64,000 bases of DNA from NCBI RefSeq assembly GCF_024662015.1, contig NZ_CP102480.1, positions 2,142,501 through 2,206,500 on the forward strand, written 5' to 3'. Shown here piece after piece: positions 46,501 through 52,100 of the stretch. Within the stretch, counting starts at the first letter, position 1; each line of letters starts with the position of its first letter. The translations under genes and the position numbers were made by a program. Origin of the DNA: Nisaea acidiphila (GTDB taxonomy: Bacteria > Pseudomonadota > Alphaproteobacteria > Thalassobaculales > Thalassobaculaceae). The notes under the pieces were generated by a model. It saw only the letters and a program-made list of their open reading frames with translations. It was not told where the DNA came from and did not search any database.

Positions 46501-47966
46501 GTCTTGCCGGCAACGATACGATCGACGGACTCGCGGGCGACGACGTGATCTACGGCGGCGCGGGCGACGACCGGGTCAGCGGCGGCGACGGCGCGGACAG
46601 CCTCTATGGCGGCGACGGCAACGACAGCCTCTACGCCGATGGCGACGACGATGTGATCGACGGCGGCGAGGGCTTCGACCGTGCCTTCGTCGATATCCGC
46701 GAAGCACGCAGCGGCGCCGACTTCCAGAATGTCGAACAAATCGAGCTGACCGCCAATGCGAGCTGGGAGTCCGGCCACGAACTGCTGGCCGCCACCGATC
46801 TCGACGGTGACGGCGACGACGACATGCTTTGGCGCAATGCCGATACCGGCAAGGTCATGGCCTGGGAGATGGAGGGCTCGGTCAGCGTCGAACGCAGCTT
46901 CCTCGGCAATATCGACGAGGACTGGACAGTCGAGGCGGTCGAGGACTTCAACGGCGACGGCAAGGACGACCTGCTGATCCGCAACAGCGCGAACGACGCG
47001 GTCTCGGTCTGGGAGATGGACGGTATCTCGCAGCCGGCGAAGGGCTTCTCCGGCTTCCTCGGCAACGATTGGGAAATTCTCAGCACCGGCGATTTCGACG
47101 GCAACGGCAAGGCGGACTTTATCGCCCGCAACAGTGCCAATGACAGCGCCACGGTCTGGACCATGGACGGCGCGACCCCGGTCGAGAAGAGCTTCGCCGG
47201 AACGATCGGCGCCGACGAGACCCTGGAAGCGGTGGCCGACTTCAACGGCGACGGCAAGGACGACCTGTTGCTGCGCAACGGCACCACCGGCTCGACCTCG
47301 GTCTGGGAAATGGACGGCGGCACCGCCACCTCCAAGAACTTCGCCGGCACGCTCGGTTCCGACTGGAAGATCGAGCATGTCTCCGATCTCAACGGCGACG
47401 GGACCGAGGATCTGTTCCTGCGCAACGGTACCGACGGCACCGTCTCCGTCTGGGAGATGAATAGCGGCGTCGCCTCGAACAAGGGCTATGTCGGCTCGCT
47501 CAGCTCCGACTGGTCGATCGAAGGCTTCGCCGGCTTCAACGGCGACGGCACGGACGACATGCTGGCCCGCAACGGCTCCAGCGGTGCGGTTACCGTCTGG
47601 GAGATGGACGGGGCCAATCTGCTCAATGCCGGCTACGCGGGCGATCTCGCCTCCGACTGGACGGTCAAGGGCCTCGCCGACTTCAACGGCGACGGCAAGG
47701 CCGATATCCTGGCTCAGAACGGCACGACCGGCGCGGTTTCCGTCTGGGAGATGGACGGGGCCGAGGCGATCTCGAAGAACTATGTGAAGAGCCTCGGCGA
47801 CGGCGAGTCGATCACCGCGATCACGGATGTGAACGGCGACGGCCAGGCCGACATCCAGGTGACCAATGCCAACACCAACGGCATCGCCTTCTGGGAAATG
47901 GACGACGGCGAACTCAAGCGCGCGGTCTATGGCGGCCACTATTACGTGGACACCCAGTTCATCTAA
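31578..47966 (+). CDS. Giant RTX calcium-binding repeat protein, 5,462 residues
   Basis: This is a complete open frame dominated by GGxGxDxUx nonapeptides, which form Ca2+-binding beta-rolls outside the cell. There is no N-terminal signal peptide, as expected for type I secretion. Three haemolysin-related domains lie at residues about 75-190, 323-435 and 568-682 (DLWI..., NRIE.F.FDDG pattern). An ~85-residue beta domain (DGD.I.DY...EGDLVIA ... TTVTID ... FTL.GEF.SV) occurs eight times, beginning near 33,840, 36,570, 38,610, 40,285, 41,535, 42,770, 44,190 and 46,160. Two large globular domains, one jelly-roll-like domain and eight FG-GAP/VCBS-like repeats complete it. An adhesin or surface-layer role is inferred. 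No secretion genes are nearby. Confidence 0.9.
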   Translation: MAELDGTNGNDTLLGTNAADTIDGGAGEDSIVGGAGDDLLLGSAGSKDSINELEYNDTLSGGTGNDTMRGGGGDDTYEFRIGDGRDEILDEYHFYEQNPLGGLQPVQEGDGGFDTLSFGPGITPDNLWISISNGDLYVAILQPGVDPFDSEDMVVIQNWADSYNRIEQFTFDDGTVWSVEEILGNISGTDGADTVEWGGSEGVGVASGNGDDSVSGGMGADTLGGGSGGDTLAAGGGDDGVFGNEGSDSLFGEAGNDTVDGGTGNDTIDGGDGDDSLKGGDGDDLIRGSGGEQGNINESAGNDTLSGGAGADTLRGGGGDDLYQFGTGDGRDLLHDEYIHTQLTPSGEIVLFTRDENAGNDTIAFEDGITAEDLWINLVGDDLIVGIRDGETDITGLEDQITIVDWRDSLNRIETFEFDDGSHMDVTDILQNISGSAGNDTLTWSGSESTAMDGADGDDSLSAGAGNDSLTGGDGDDTIQLGNGDNLGIGGSGADSIIGGAGQDTIGGGSGDDYIDGGEGSDLLVGNDGNDTLRGSAGERGTLNEGAASDTLSGGAGDDELRGGGGSDTYIYRAGEGHDQILDEYVYTGRSPLGAVYSPVDKDGGTDDRLQLVGEGIVDTTTISLDGSTLYVGVGGNGAEDITSYDDLVQINRWTEDFRQVENFEFVDDGVTVTSDQLQSVFDSISNGDDLIDASFIGLGLDAGAGNDTVEGSDYSDRFDGGSGDDLLSGAGGNDLLDGGSGNDTLAGGTGSDTFSGTPASLDGDLIADYEYQDVVRLENTQIAESNVTLTAENGQTTVEIDTGSGTGTTFTLNGEFIGVEVVQEGDNSELRFTTESLDDTLIGTEADDTINGGGGSDYIDGAGGNDFLIGGDGNDTVSGSAGADTVIGGEGNDSLDGAAGDDSITGDGGSDTIQAGDGNDSVDGGVGNDTLSGGAGDDTMTGGAGDDLVDGGDGNDTLTGADGDDTVLGGAGEDTLGGGEGNDLIDGGTGNDTLTAGDGDDTLIGGEGDDLAEGGAGNDTLSGGAGNDTMTGGAGNDLLDGGDGNDTLTGADGDDTVLGGAGEDTLGGGEGNDLLDGGTGNDTLTAGAGDDTLSGGDGDDLAEGGAGNDEVSGGAGDDTVLGDDGDDLVDGGDGNDSVVGGAGDDTLSGGAGNDIVEGGSDDDLLIGGDGDDTLSGEDGNDTIFGDGVEDTAIGDDWNEYQPDTGTDDSVSGGSGDDSVSGGSGDDSVSGGSGDDSVSGGSGDDSVSGGSGDDSVSGGSGDDSVSGGSGDDSVSGGSGDDSVSGGSGDDSVSGGSGDDSVSGGSGDDSVSGGSGDDSVSGGSGDDSVSGGSGDDSVSGGSGDDSVSGGSGDDSVSGGSGDDSVSGGSGDDSVSGGSGDDSVSGGSGDDSVSGGSGDDSVSGGSGDDSVSGGSGDDSVSGGSGDDSVSGGSGDDSVSGGSGDDSVSGGSGDDSVSGGSGDDSVSGGSGDDSVSGGTGNDTVSGGDGSDEFDEDDFTVTGGSGDDTVTGGSGDDTLTGSDDDDVIVGDTGGDSVAASGDDVLDGGAGNDIVFGGLGNDSIDGGTGNDTLVGGAGNDSVLGGEGDDLALGEEGDDTVLGGAGSDTLVGGDGDDRVEGGEGSDLLFGSSGDDYVYGGADDDTVLGGTGNDEVRGGAGNDLLYGGDGADTFAGTADELNGETIADYDQDAGDVIQIDGAVVDPDAFSFETVDGRTTVSVDTTGDGSANTTFTVLGDYNTVTTTEVNGNTKLFFGNDTVSGGDGNDTVSGGDGNDTVSGGDGNDTVSGGGGNDTVSGGDGNDTVSGGGGNDTVSGGGGNDTVSGGDGNDTVSGGDGNDTVSGGDGNDTVSGGDGNDTVSGGDGNDTVSGGDGNDTVSGGDGNDTVSGGDGNDTVSGGDGNDTVSGGDGNDTVSGGDGNDTVSGGDGNDTVSGGDGNDTVSGPTPGDDSLTGTDGDDTISGLEGDDTIDGGDGNDLVDGMDGDDTVTGGAGDDTVIGGAGEDTLGGGLGNDSLDGGTGNDTLTAGDGDDTLDGGAGNDLLEGGAGNDSLVGGDGDDTPELTTTRIDSTNFSSTDNGFRITATNALGDGSRSEPSVDNVSVSSGGLGVEGATGGPSGQLGYDTGLGFSEELIIEFDNESAGATVEIGRLFASEGNGGEQGHWTAYRDGQVVGEADFQADSGDTLTLSIDIDGGFDKLVFTATDYADGANGSSDSSDYVVRSIEFTTEGEVSGSDDTLLGGDGDDTIEAGAGDDSVEGGSGDDVLSGGDGNDLVDGGTGNDTVTGGAGDDTVLGGAGEDTLGGGEGNDSLDGGADNDTLTAGTGEDTLVGGSGDDVLEGGAGADSLEGGDGADSFVGDLSDLDGDAISDYDAAEGDLVIANAEFGDDAVSLSHANGQTTVTVDASGESATFTVNGEYNSVTTTTENGQTSISFSPDVTATPGDDSLTGSDGDDTISGLAGDDTIDGGDGNDLVDGMEGNDTVTGGAGDDTVLGGDGEDTLGGGLGNDSLDGGADNDTLTAGDGNDTLDGGDGNDLLEGGGDFDLLYGGNGDDTLDGGEWNDTLSGGAGDDSLLGGEQGRDSLDGGTGNDTLDGQNGNDTLSGGEGGDLVLGGDGNDSLDGGTGDDTLSGDAGNDVIEGGDGADSVEAGDGSDTVRAGSGDDSVEAGAGRDSVEGGDGNDLIDGGEDQDTVLAGAGDDTVIGGGAEDVLSAGEGNDLVYGDAGDDSIYGGSGDDTLSGGASEDFIRGGDGDDFIDGGSEGDYLAGDLGDDTISGGDGNDSLGGGSGNDILDGGNGDDAIGGGSGEDTLEGADGADRLNGGDGDDQLSGGAGNDTLSGGEGNDVLEAGDDDDSLSGEAGDDTLDGGDGNDRLFGNDGADSLNGAGGDDTLIGGSGDDVIEGGAGADILAGEDGADSFVGDVSDLNGDLISDYDADEGDLVIANAEFGDDAVSLSYANGQTTVSIDTGSENATFTVNGEYHSVVTSTEDGATSITFSPDVTATPGDDSLTGTSGDDTISGLAGDDTIDGGDGNDLLDGMDGDDTVTGGNGDDTVLGGAGNDTLGGGLGDDSLDGGSGDDMLTAGQGNDTLDGGDGNDLVDGGLDDDTVTGGAGDDTVLGGQGNDTLGGGDGNDSLDGHTGDDILTAGAGEDTLSGGDGNDLLEGGEGNDSLHGHTGNDTLSGDAGDDTLVAGDGNDVLDGGSGDDSLDGHTGHDEMDGGDGDDTLVAGDGNDTLEGGAGNDDLDGGTGNDVLDGGDGDDSLVAGNGADSLDGGAGSDTLEGGEGSDTLVGGADADELSGGIGDDVLSGGDDNDVLEGGQGSDTLAGGGGADSFVGSLTELNGDSITDYDPDEGDLVIAGAEFGTDAVSLDYANGQTTVTIDANNDGSTDATFTLDGEFHSVTATTADGTTSLSFSPDITASEGDDSLTGTDGDDTLTGLGGDDTIDGGDGNDLVDGGDGNDTVTGGAGDDTVLGGAGEDTLGGGEGNDSLDGGTGNDTLTAGAGDDTLVGGDGSDRLEGGGDDDSLEGGAGNDTLLGGEGSDTLSGGDGRDSLDGGEGGDLYQWNADSGSGIRHYQTGDPENPIELGDAENFAPEDPGHARYDNYHDNGATGIDTLTGTDENDNIALDFGGERLAGIEVIDGGDGDDVLDLASNRYDYQDATLIGGDGNDVLWGNQGDDSLDGGADNDWLAGNSGNDRLDGGDGNDRLDGNSGDDSLEGGAGADTLNGGTGTDTLVGGDGEDLFRGTAAELDGDTIEDYQGGETVRVTDASLDADDITLTVADGKTTVEIDGGGAEASFTIDGEYRGVIATGNGGDTDLVFTEEVQGRVIIGTPHSDDITGTEGADTVSALQSNDTVHAGDGDDVVSANQGNDKIYGEAGDDTLSGEEGYDRLSGGEGNDLLDGGEGSDVLDGGTGDDTLSGDTGNDYISGGEGNDLIDGGHGNDQISGGDGEDTIDGGQNHDRIFGGEGNDVIDGGEGHDQVAGGSGNDTLSGGEGHDGLAGDEGDDVIEGGDGNDTVVGGDGNDALTGNDGKDKLVGGAGDDTLDGGDDRDSLSGGDGNDAIDGGAGNDHVIAGDGDDSVLAGDGGDYVIAGQGNDSVVGGAGNDYLRGNDGNDTLSGGDGDDSVSGDDGDDVIDGGAGDDTLTGGDGNDMVSGGDGRDSLGGGRGDDTLDGGTGNDILTAGSGDDLLQGGEGNDWIEGESGNDTLEGGAGADTFFGTLSELDGDTLSDYNAEEGDLVIAQARVDEDDITLTVEDGNTLVTIRSGHHHHSSDISFTLTGVFTAVEATERHGKTTLSFTPAEAVDGSGTEGDDSLSGSMVDDTIEGLGGDDTIDGGDGNDLVDGGAGNDTVTGGAGDDTVRGGDGEDTLGGGTGDDLLEGGNGNDTLTAGAGEDTLSGGLGSDRLEGGDGNDTLVGDGAAAGTGETETIRIDSTNFGETGSGFMVTATRALEDGSQSDASVDNIVVERDALGVEGTMTPGGIPDQLGYDPALGFSEELIVEFDNMAIGATVEISRLFSDEGNGGEQGHWAAWRDGELVGEADFVASSGNETTVSIDIDGGFDKLVFSATDYAGGDDGNAHDSSDYLIKSIQVTTDPAASASADDTLIGGEGDDVASGEQGADLIDGGAGNDSLDGGAGNDTLIGGDADTSEVLGPELIVNGDFEDLPGGLNHGSWGTYTAIDGWTAEDLTPAEGGTAPIEIQQGVVGGAPQQPDDWADDNHVAELDSHAENGGTSGDTNVLMAQTVQVAEDGEFRFSFDYAGRERGGQIEETSEFSVWVDGVEVLKVEDAAKEWVHQTLTVSLTAGSHVIAFSGGDADGTSDQYGALIDNVSLRQIADAAPNDTLDGGAGDDVLSGGTGADVLSGGSGNDIFRGTAEELEGDRIEDYENGDSIVLTGLELGSGDVSLMADGANTRVWLDTDNDGVADTSFLLAGSFEGVTVSANGDTTLTFAAEAAVEEPEDDVVTGTEGDDLLTATEEADTLDGLAGNDTIDGLAGDDVIYGGAGDDRVSGGDGADSLYGGDGNDSLYADGDDDVIDGGEGFDRAFVDIREARSGADFQNVEQIELTANASWESGHELLAATDLDGDGDDDMLWRNADTGKVMAWEMEGSVSVERSFLGNIDEDWTVEAVEDFNGDGKDDLLIRNSANDAVSVWEMDGISQPAKGFSGFLGNDWEILSTGDFDGNGKADFIARNSANDSATVWTMDGATPVEKSFAGTIGADETLEAVADFNGDGKDDLLLRNGTTGSTSVWEMDGGTATSKNFAGTLGSDWKIEHVSDLNGDGTEDLFLRNGTDGTVSVWEMNSGVASNKGYVGSLSSDWSIEGFAGFNGDGTDDMLARNGSSGAVTVWEMDGANLLNAGYAGDLASDWTVKGLADFNGDGKADILAQNGTTGAVSVWEMDGAEAISKNYVKSLGDGESITAITDVNGDGQADIQVTNANTNGIAFWEMDDGELKRAVYGGHYYVDTQFI
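35199..36008 (+). repeat. 30-copy DDSVSGGSG nonapeptide array
   Basis: Thirty consecutive 27-base units encode DDSVSGGSG with no interruption (codons 1208-1477 of the first RTX gene; the last copy reads GGTG). At DNA level the units differ only by synonymous changes, such as AGC/TCC for serine, GAC/GAT for aspartate and TCC/TCG/TCT. The protein sequence is therefore held far more constant than the DNA. The array is a likely site of copy-number change. Confidence 0.95.
36828..37385 (+). repeat. 21-copy NDTVSGGDG nonapeptide array
   Basis: Units of 27 bases encode NDTVSGG with DG, or occasionally GG, 20 full times plus a partial 21st that ends SGPTPG (from codon 1751). Synonymous variation (AAC/AAT, TCG/TCC/TCA) separates the units. 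The array sits exactly between the second ~85-residue domain (ending KLFFG) and the PTPGDDSLTG cassette, where the other copies have only a seven-residue link. Confidence 0.95.
37749..38235 (+). other. First copy of an ~162-residue globular domain in the first RTX protein
   Basis: It begins RIDSTNFSSTDNGFRITATNA and continues through SVDNVSV, LGYDTGLGFSEELIIEFDN and GGEQGHWTAYRDGQVVGEADF to SDYVVRSIEFTT. Composition is normal rather than Gly/Asp-rich, so it is a folded beta-sandwich-like module inserted between RTX stretches. A second copy lies at 44,835-45,330. I do not recognise the family. Confidence 0.75.
44835..45330 (+). other. Second copy of the ~165-residue globular domain
   Basis: RIDSTNFGETGSGFMVTATRA opens it, and the same ordered motifs follow as in the first copy: SVDNIVV, LGYDPALGFSEELIVEFDN, GGEQGHWAAWRDGELVGEADF, SIDIDGGFDKLVFSATDYA and SDYLIKSIQVTT. 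The DNA has drifted clearly more than the RTX arrays, so the duplication is old. A nearby GHHHHSSD stretch (around 44,343) lies in the preceding ~85-residue domain. Confidence 0.75.
45513..46058 (+). other. Jelly-roll/galactose-binding-like domain in the first RTX protein
   Basis: ELIVNGDFEDLPGG at the start, then GSWGTYTAIDGWTAEDL, VAELDSHAENGG, QTVQVAEDGEFRFSFDYAGR and a final AGSHVIAFSGGDADGTSDQYGALIDNVSLRQI. The NGDFE ... GW ... DNVSL order is that of extracellular carbohydrate-binding jelly-roll domains found in RTX adhesins. It occurs once. Sugar binding is inference. Confidence 0.65.
46764..47966 (+). repeat. Eight FG-GAP/VCBS-like repeats carrying VWEMDG
   Basis: The C-terminal ~400 residues consist of eight units of about 50 residues, each with a calcium-loop D-x-N-G-D-G-x-x-D (for example DFNGDGKDDLLIRN) and a closing VWEMDG. 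The expected fold is a beta-propeller of FG-GAP type. The unit spacing is regular and the protein ends YGGHYYVDTQFI directly after the last unit. The second RTX gene begins the same kind of tract at about 63,720. Confidence 0.85.
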
Positions 47967-47973
47967 AGGATTT

Positions 47974-48003
47974 CCGGTCGGACCCTCGCCTGGGTCCGAC
48001 CGG
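47974..48003. terminator. Terminator after the first RTX gene
   Basis: A perfect 12-bp stem, CCGGTCGGACCC (47974-47985) and GGGTCCGACCGG (47992-48003), closes a 6-base loop only 7 bases past the RTX stop codon. TATTTCTCTC follows on the plus strand. The convergent GST gene ends at 48,067, so it may act in both directions. Confidence 0.8.
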
Positions 48004-48066
48004 TATTTCTCTCGTCGATCAGCCGGTGTTCAGGATTCCGCCCCGGCAGCGCAGCCCCAGGCCGCC

Positions 48067-48738
48067 TTATCCGGCCAGATGCATGGCAGGGTCCCTGATT
48101 GCCTCGAAACTCGGGCGCTCCGAGACCTGGCGGTAATAGCGGGCGAGGTTCGGCGTCAGCTTCTCCGCACCTTCGAGCAGCGCCCAGCGGTGCACCCGGA
48201 TCGTCATCGGGATGTCACCATAGCTCCAGGCATCGTCGGCGATATACCGGTTTCGGCCAAGCTCGGCCTCGACGACGCCCCAGGCTTTCTCCAGCTGCGC
48301 CCTCGATTGCCGTGCCACGGCCGGATCCCGTTCCGTCTCCGGCAGCCGGATCGTGTGCTTTACCAGATTGTGCATCGGCGGGATCAGCTCGTTGTTCTCC
48401 CACATGATCCAGCGCGCGGCCGAGGCGAAGCGGCCTATGTCGCTACCGTAGAATCCGGCGGGGCCGTATGTCATGGCGAGGTACTGCAGGATCGCATTCG
48501 ATTCCCAGAGAACGTACTCCCCGTCCTTCAGGGTCGGCACCGTCCCGTTCGGATTCATCGCGAGGTAGTCCGCCGTATCGACCACGCCGAAAGCCTTGTT
48601 GCCCTTGGCGACATGCCCGCCCTCGCCCATGGTCGCGCTCGCCAGCGTGAACTCGAATGGCAGACCGAGCTCCGCCAGAGCGAGCAACACCTTTTGCGTT
48701 CTCGCCGAGCTCGGCCGCCCCCAAATCCTGATCCCCAT
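48067..48738 (-). CDS. Glutathione S-transferase family protein
   Basis: The product has 223 residues. The N-terminal thioredoxin-like domain begins IRIWGRPSSARTQKVLLALAELGLPFE, with a serine in the catalytic region, and contains NPNGTVPTL (cis-proline) and LWESNAILQYLA. The C-terminal helical domain holds YIADDAWSYGDIPMTIRVHRW. These are theta/zeta-like cytosolic GST features; the substrate is unknown. GGGGAGG about 7 bases before ATG 48738 supports the start over an upstream in-frame ATG at 48774. It lies alone between the two giant RTX genes, in the opposite orientation. Confidence 0.85.
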   Translation of the reverse strand: MGIRIWGRPSSARTQKVLLALAELGLPFEFTLASATMGEGGHVAKGNKAFGVVDTADYLAMNPNGTVPTLKDGEYVLWESNAILQYLAMTYGPAGFYGSDIGRFASAARWIMWENNELIPPMHNLVKHTIRLPETERDPAVARQSRAQLEKAWGVVEAELGRNRYIADDAWSYGDIPMTIRVHRWALLEGAEKLTPNLARYYRQVSERPSFEAIRDPAMHLAG

Positions 48739-49022
48739 ATCATCGCCTCCCCAAGGCCGGTTCTCACGTCGCACGGAGTTTAGCCGCTAGCGCCCTCGGC
48801 GGAGGAATTTCCCGCGATCCGGATTCTCCGGGCGTGCTGCGCCATGCTCCCTTGCAATCCGAAAAGTAACCGGAACGCGAGGTCGTGACATCCTGACGCG
48901 CATGCCCGAAAATCTCGCTAACGGGTTTCGGAAAGAGCCGAAAATAACTAAATCTTAGGAGTTGGCTTCTAGCTTTCTGTCTATGTGCACCAAGGGGTAG
49001 GATGCATTTAGATAAACTTTTA

Positions 49023-49052
49023 TTGAAATTCGCTACACATTCCATCTATAAC
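49023..49052 (+). promoter_or_regulatory. Candidate promoter of the second RTX gene
   Basis: TTGAAA (49023-49028), 18 bases, then TATAAC (49047-49052) resemble a sigma-70 promoter, giving a leader of about 65 bases. The 386-base gap 48,739-49,124 also holds TTTCGG (48926-48931) and CCGAAA (48938-48943) as a dyad, with another CCGAAA at 48906-48911. I see no gene in the gap. Confidence 0.4.
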
Positions 49053-49124
49053 CCCAACGTATGGTGAACCCGAGTACCGGCTGGAGAAGCTGGCCGTAGA
49101 ATAGTCCGCGCTCTGGAGCACAGA

Positions 49125-52100
49125 ATGGGCAAGAAGCACAAACACGACCATGACGGAGAAAGCAGCGTGGATTCTTCGTCCGAGAGCGGGTTGATCACGG
49201 GTACCGGCGGCCGCGACACCATCACCGGGTCCAGCGGCGACGACACCATTTCCGGCCTCGGAAACCGCGATACCATCTACGGGCGCGACGGCAACGACCA
49301 ACTCTTCGGCGATGACGGCCGTGACTTTCTCGACGGCGACGACGGCAACGACCTGCTCTATGGCGGTGCGGATCGCGACACGCTGTCCGGTGGCGGCGGC
49401 AATGACACGCTCTATGGCGGCGACGGCAGCAACTCGCTCTTCGGCAATGACGGCGACGACTATCTCTCCGGCGGCGAGGACGGGGAAACCCTCTCCGGCG
49501 GGGACGGCAACGACACGCTGATCGGTGGGGCCGGAAACGACCTGCTCAAAGACACCTCCGGCGACAACAGCTTCGATGGCGGCGAAGGCAAGGATTCGAT
49601 CACCGGCGGCTCCGGTGACGACACCATTCTCGGCGGCGACGGCGACGACAAGGTCACCGGCGGCGCCGGCAATGACAGCATCGATGGCGGCGCCGGCAAC
49701 GACACCCTGTCCGGCGACTATCAGAACGACACGATCCTGGGCGGACTCGGCGACGACAGGATCTATGGCCGGGGCGGTAGCGACAGCATCGACGGCGGTG
49801 CTGGCGACGACACCATCACCGGCGGCTGGAGCCACGACACGCTGTCCGGCGGCACGGGCAACGACACCATTTCGGGAGCCGGCGGCAACGACCTGATCGA
49901 TGCCGGCGACGGCGACGACTATGTCAAGGCCGCCTCCGGCGACGACACGATCTCGGGTGGCGCGGGCAACGACACGATCTCGGGACGCGGCGGCAGCGAC
50001 AGCATCGACGCGGGCGCCGGTGACGATTCCGTGCGCGGCGACTATGGCAGCGAGACCCTGATCGGCGGCAGCGGCAACGACACGATCTCGGGCGATGGCG
50101 GCAACGACCTGATCTATGGCGGTGACGACGACGACCTGATTGTCGCGGAGTCCGGCAACGACACGCTGTCCGGTGGCGCCGGCGACGACACCATCGAGGG
50201 CGGTGGCGGCAGCGACCTGTTCGACGGCGGCGACGGCAACGATGTGCTGACCGGCGATTACGGCAACGAGACTTTTTATGGCGGCGACGGCGACGATACG
50301 GTTAGCGGCGAAGGCGGCGCGGATCTGATATACGGCGGCGACGGTGCCGATTCGCTGGATGGCGAGGACGCCAGCGACACCGTTTATGGCGGCGCCGGCG
50401 ACGACACCATCGAGGGCGGCGCGGCAAATGACACGCTTTATGGCGGCAGCGGCAACGACCTCTTCAGCGGCAGCGGATCCGAGATCAACGGCGACCATTT
50501 CGCCGATCTCGAGGAAGGCGATCTCATCCGCATCACCGGCAAGAGCATCGATTCCGACGACATAACTCTGACCACCGAGAACGGCATCACCACGGTCGCG
50601 ATCGACCAGAACGGCGACGGCTGGGCCGAGATCCGCTTTACCCTGGAAGGTAGCTTCTCCGACGTCACGGTCACCGTCGAAGACGGCGACACCAGTCTGC
50701 AGTTCGGATCCGGCCCGCTTGCCGGCACCGAAGGAAACGACAATCTCACCGGCACGGGAGAGGGCGACACGATCTCCGCGCTCGGCGGCGACGACACGGT
50801 TTCCGGTCTCGCCGGGGATGACGAGATCACCGGCGGCGCCGGGAACGACGAAATCTATGGCGGCGAAGGCGCGGACTCCCTCTCCGGCGGTGACGATGCC
50901 GACGTGCTGGACGGCGGCGCCGGGAACGATCTGCTCGACGGCGGCGCGGGCGCCGACACGCTCTATGCCGAGGACGGCACCGACACGGTGTCGGCGGGCG
51001 ACGGCGACGACGCGATCTATGCCGGCGACAGCGGCGTGGTCGACGGCGGCGACGGGAACGACACGCTCTATGTCGATACCCGATCCGACCTGGACGGCCT
51101 CTCAATTTCCAATGTCGAAGACATCGTGATCGCCGACGAGCAGGCCACCGAAGGCGACGACGCGATCAGCGGCTTTGCCGACGCGGACACCATTTCCGCC
51201 CTGGCCGGTGACGATACGGTTTCGGGCCTTGCCGGCGACGACGTCCTCGATGGCGGCGACGGCAACGACCTTCTGGACGGCGGCGAAGGTAACGACGAGC
51301 TCTATGGCGGCGCGGGCAACGACACCATCTCGGCTGGCAACGGGGACGACTCGGTTGAAGCCGGAAGCGGCGAGAATTTCGTCGATGGCGGAGCCGGCAA
51401 CGACACCGTGACCGGCGGTTCAACAAGCGACACGCTCTCCGGCGGCACCGGCAACGACCAGCTCTCCGGGGCGGGCGGCAGCGACCGGATCGACGGCGGC
51501 GACGGCAATGACCGCATTGTCGCCGGTGGCGGCAACGATGTGCTCGAAGGCGGCGACGGCGCCGACACGGTTCTCGGCCAGGGTGGTGCGGACAACATCG
51601 ACGGCGGCTCAGGTGCCGACAGCCTTGTCGGCGGGTCCGGTAACGACACGATTTCAGGCGGCACCGAAGACGACACTCTCAAGGGCGGCGGCGGCAGCGA
51701 TCTGCTCGACGGCGGAACCGGTAACGATTCGATTATTGCCGGCGGCGGCGCGGACACGGTTTCCGGCGGCGAAGGCGACGACACGATCCGCAACAATGGC
51801 GGCGCCGACAGCCTCGACGGCGGCGCGGGCAATGACGTTCTCTCCGGCGGCGATGACGCCGACGTGCTGGACGGCGGGGCCGGGAATGATCTCCTCAACG
51901 GCGGCGCCGGATCTGACACGCTTTACGCCGAAGACGGCACGGACACGGTGTCGGCGGGCGACGGCGACGACGCGATCTATGCGGGCGACAGCGGCGTCGT
52001 GGATGGCGGTGCCGGGAACGATACGCTCTATGTCGACACTCGGAGCGACCTCGACGGTCTCTCCGTCTCCAACGTCGAAGACATCGTGATCGCCGACGAG

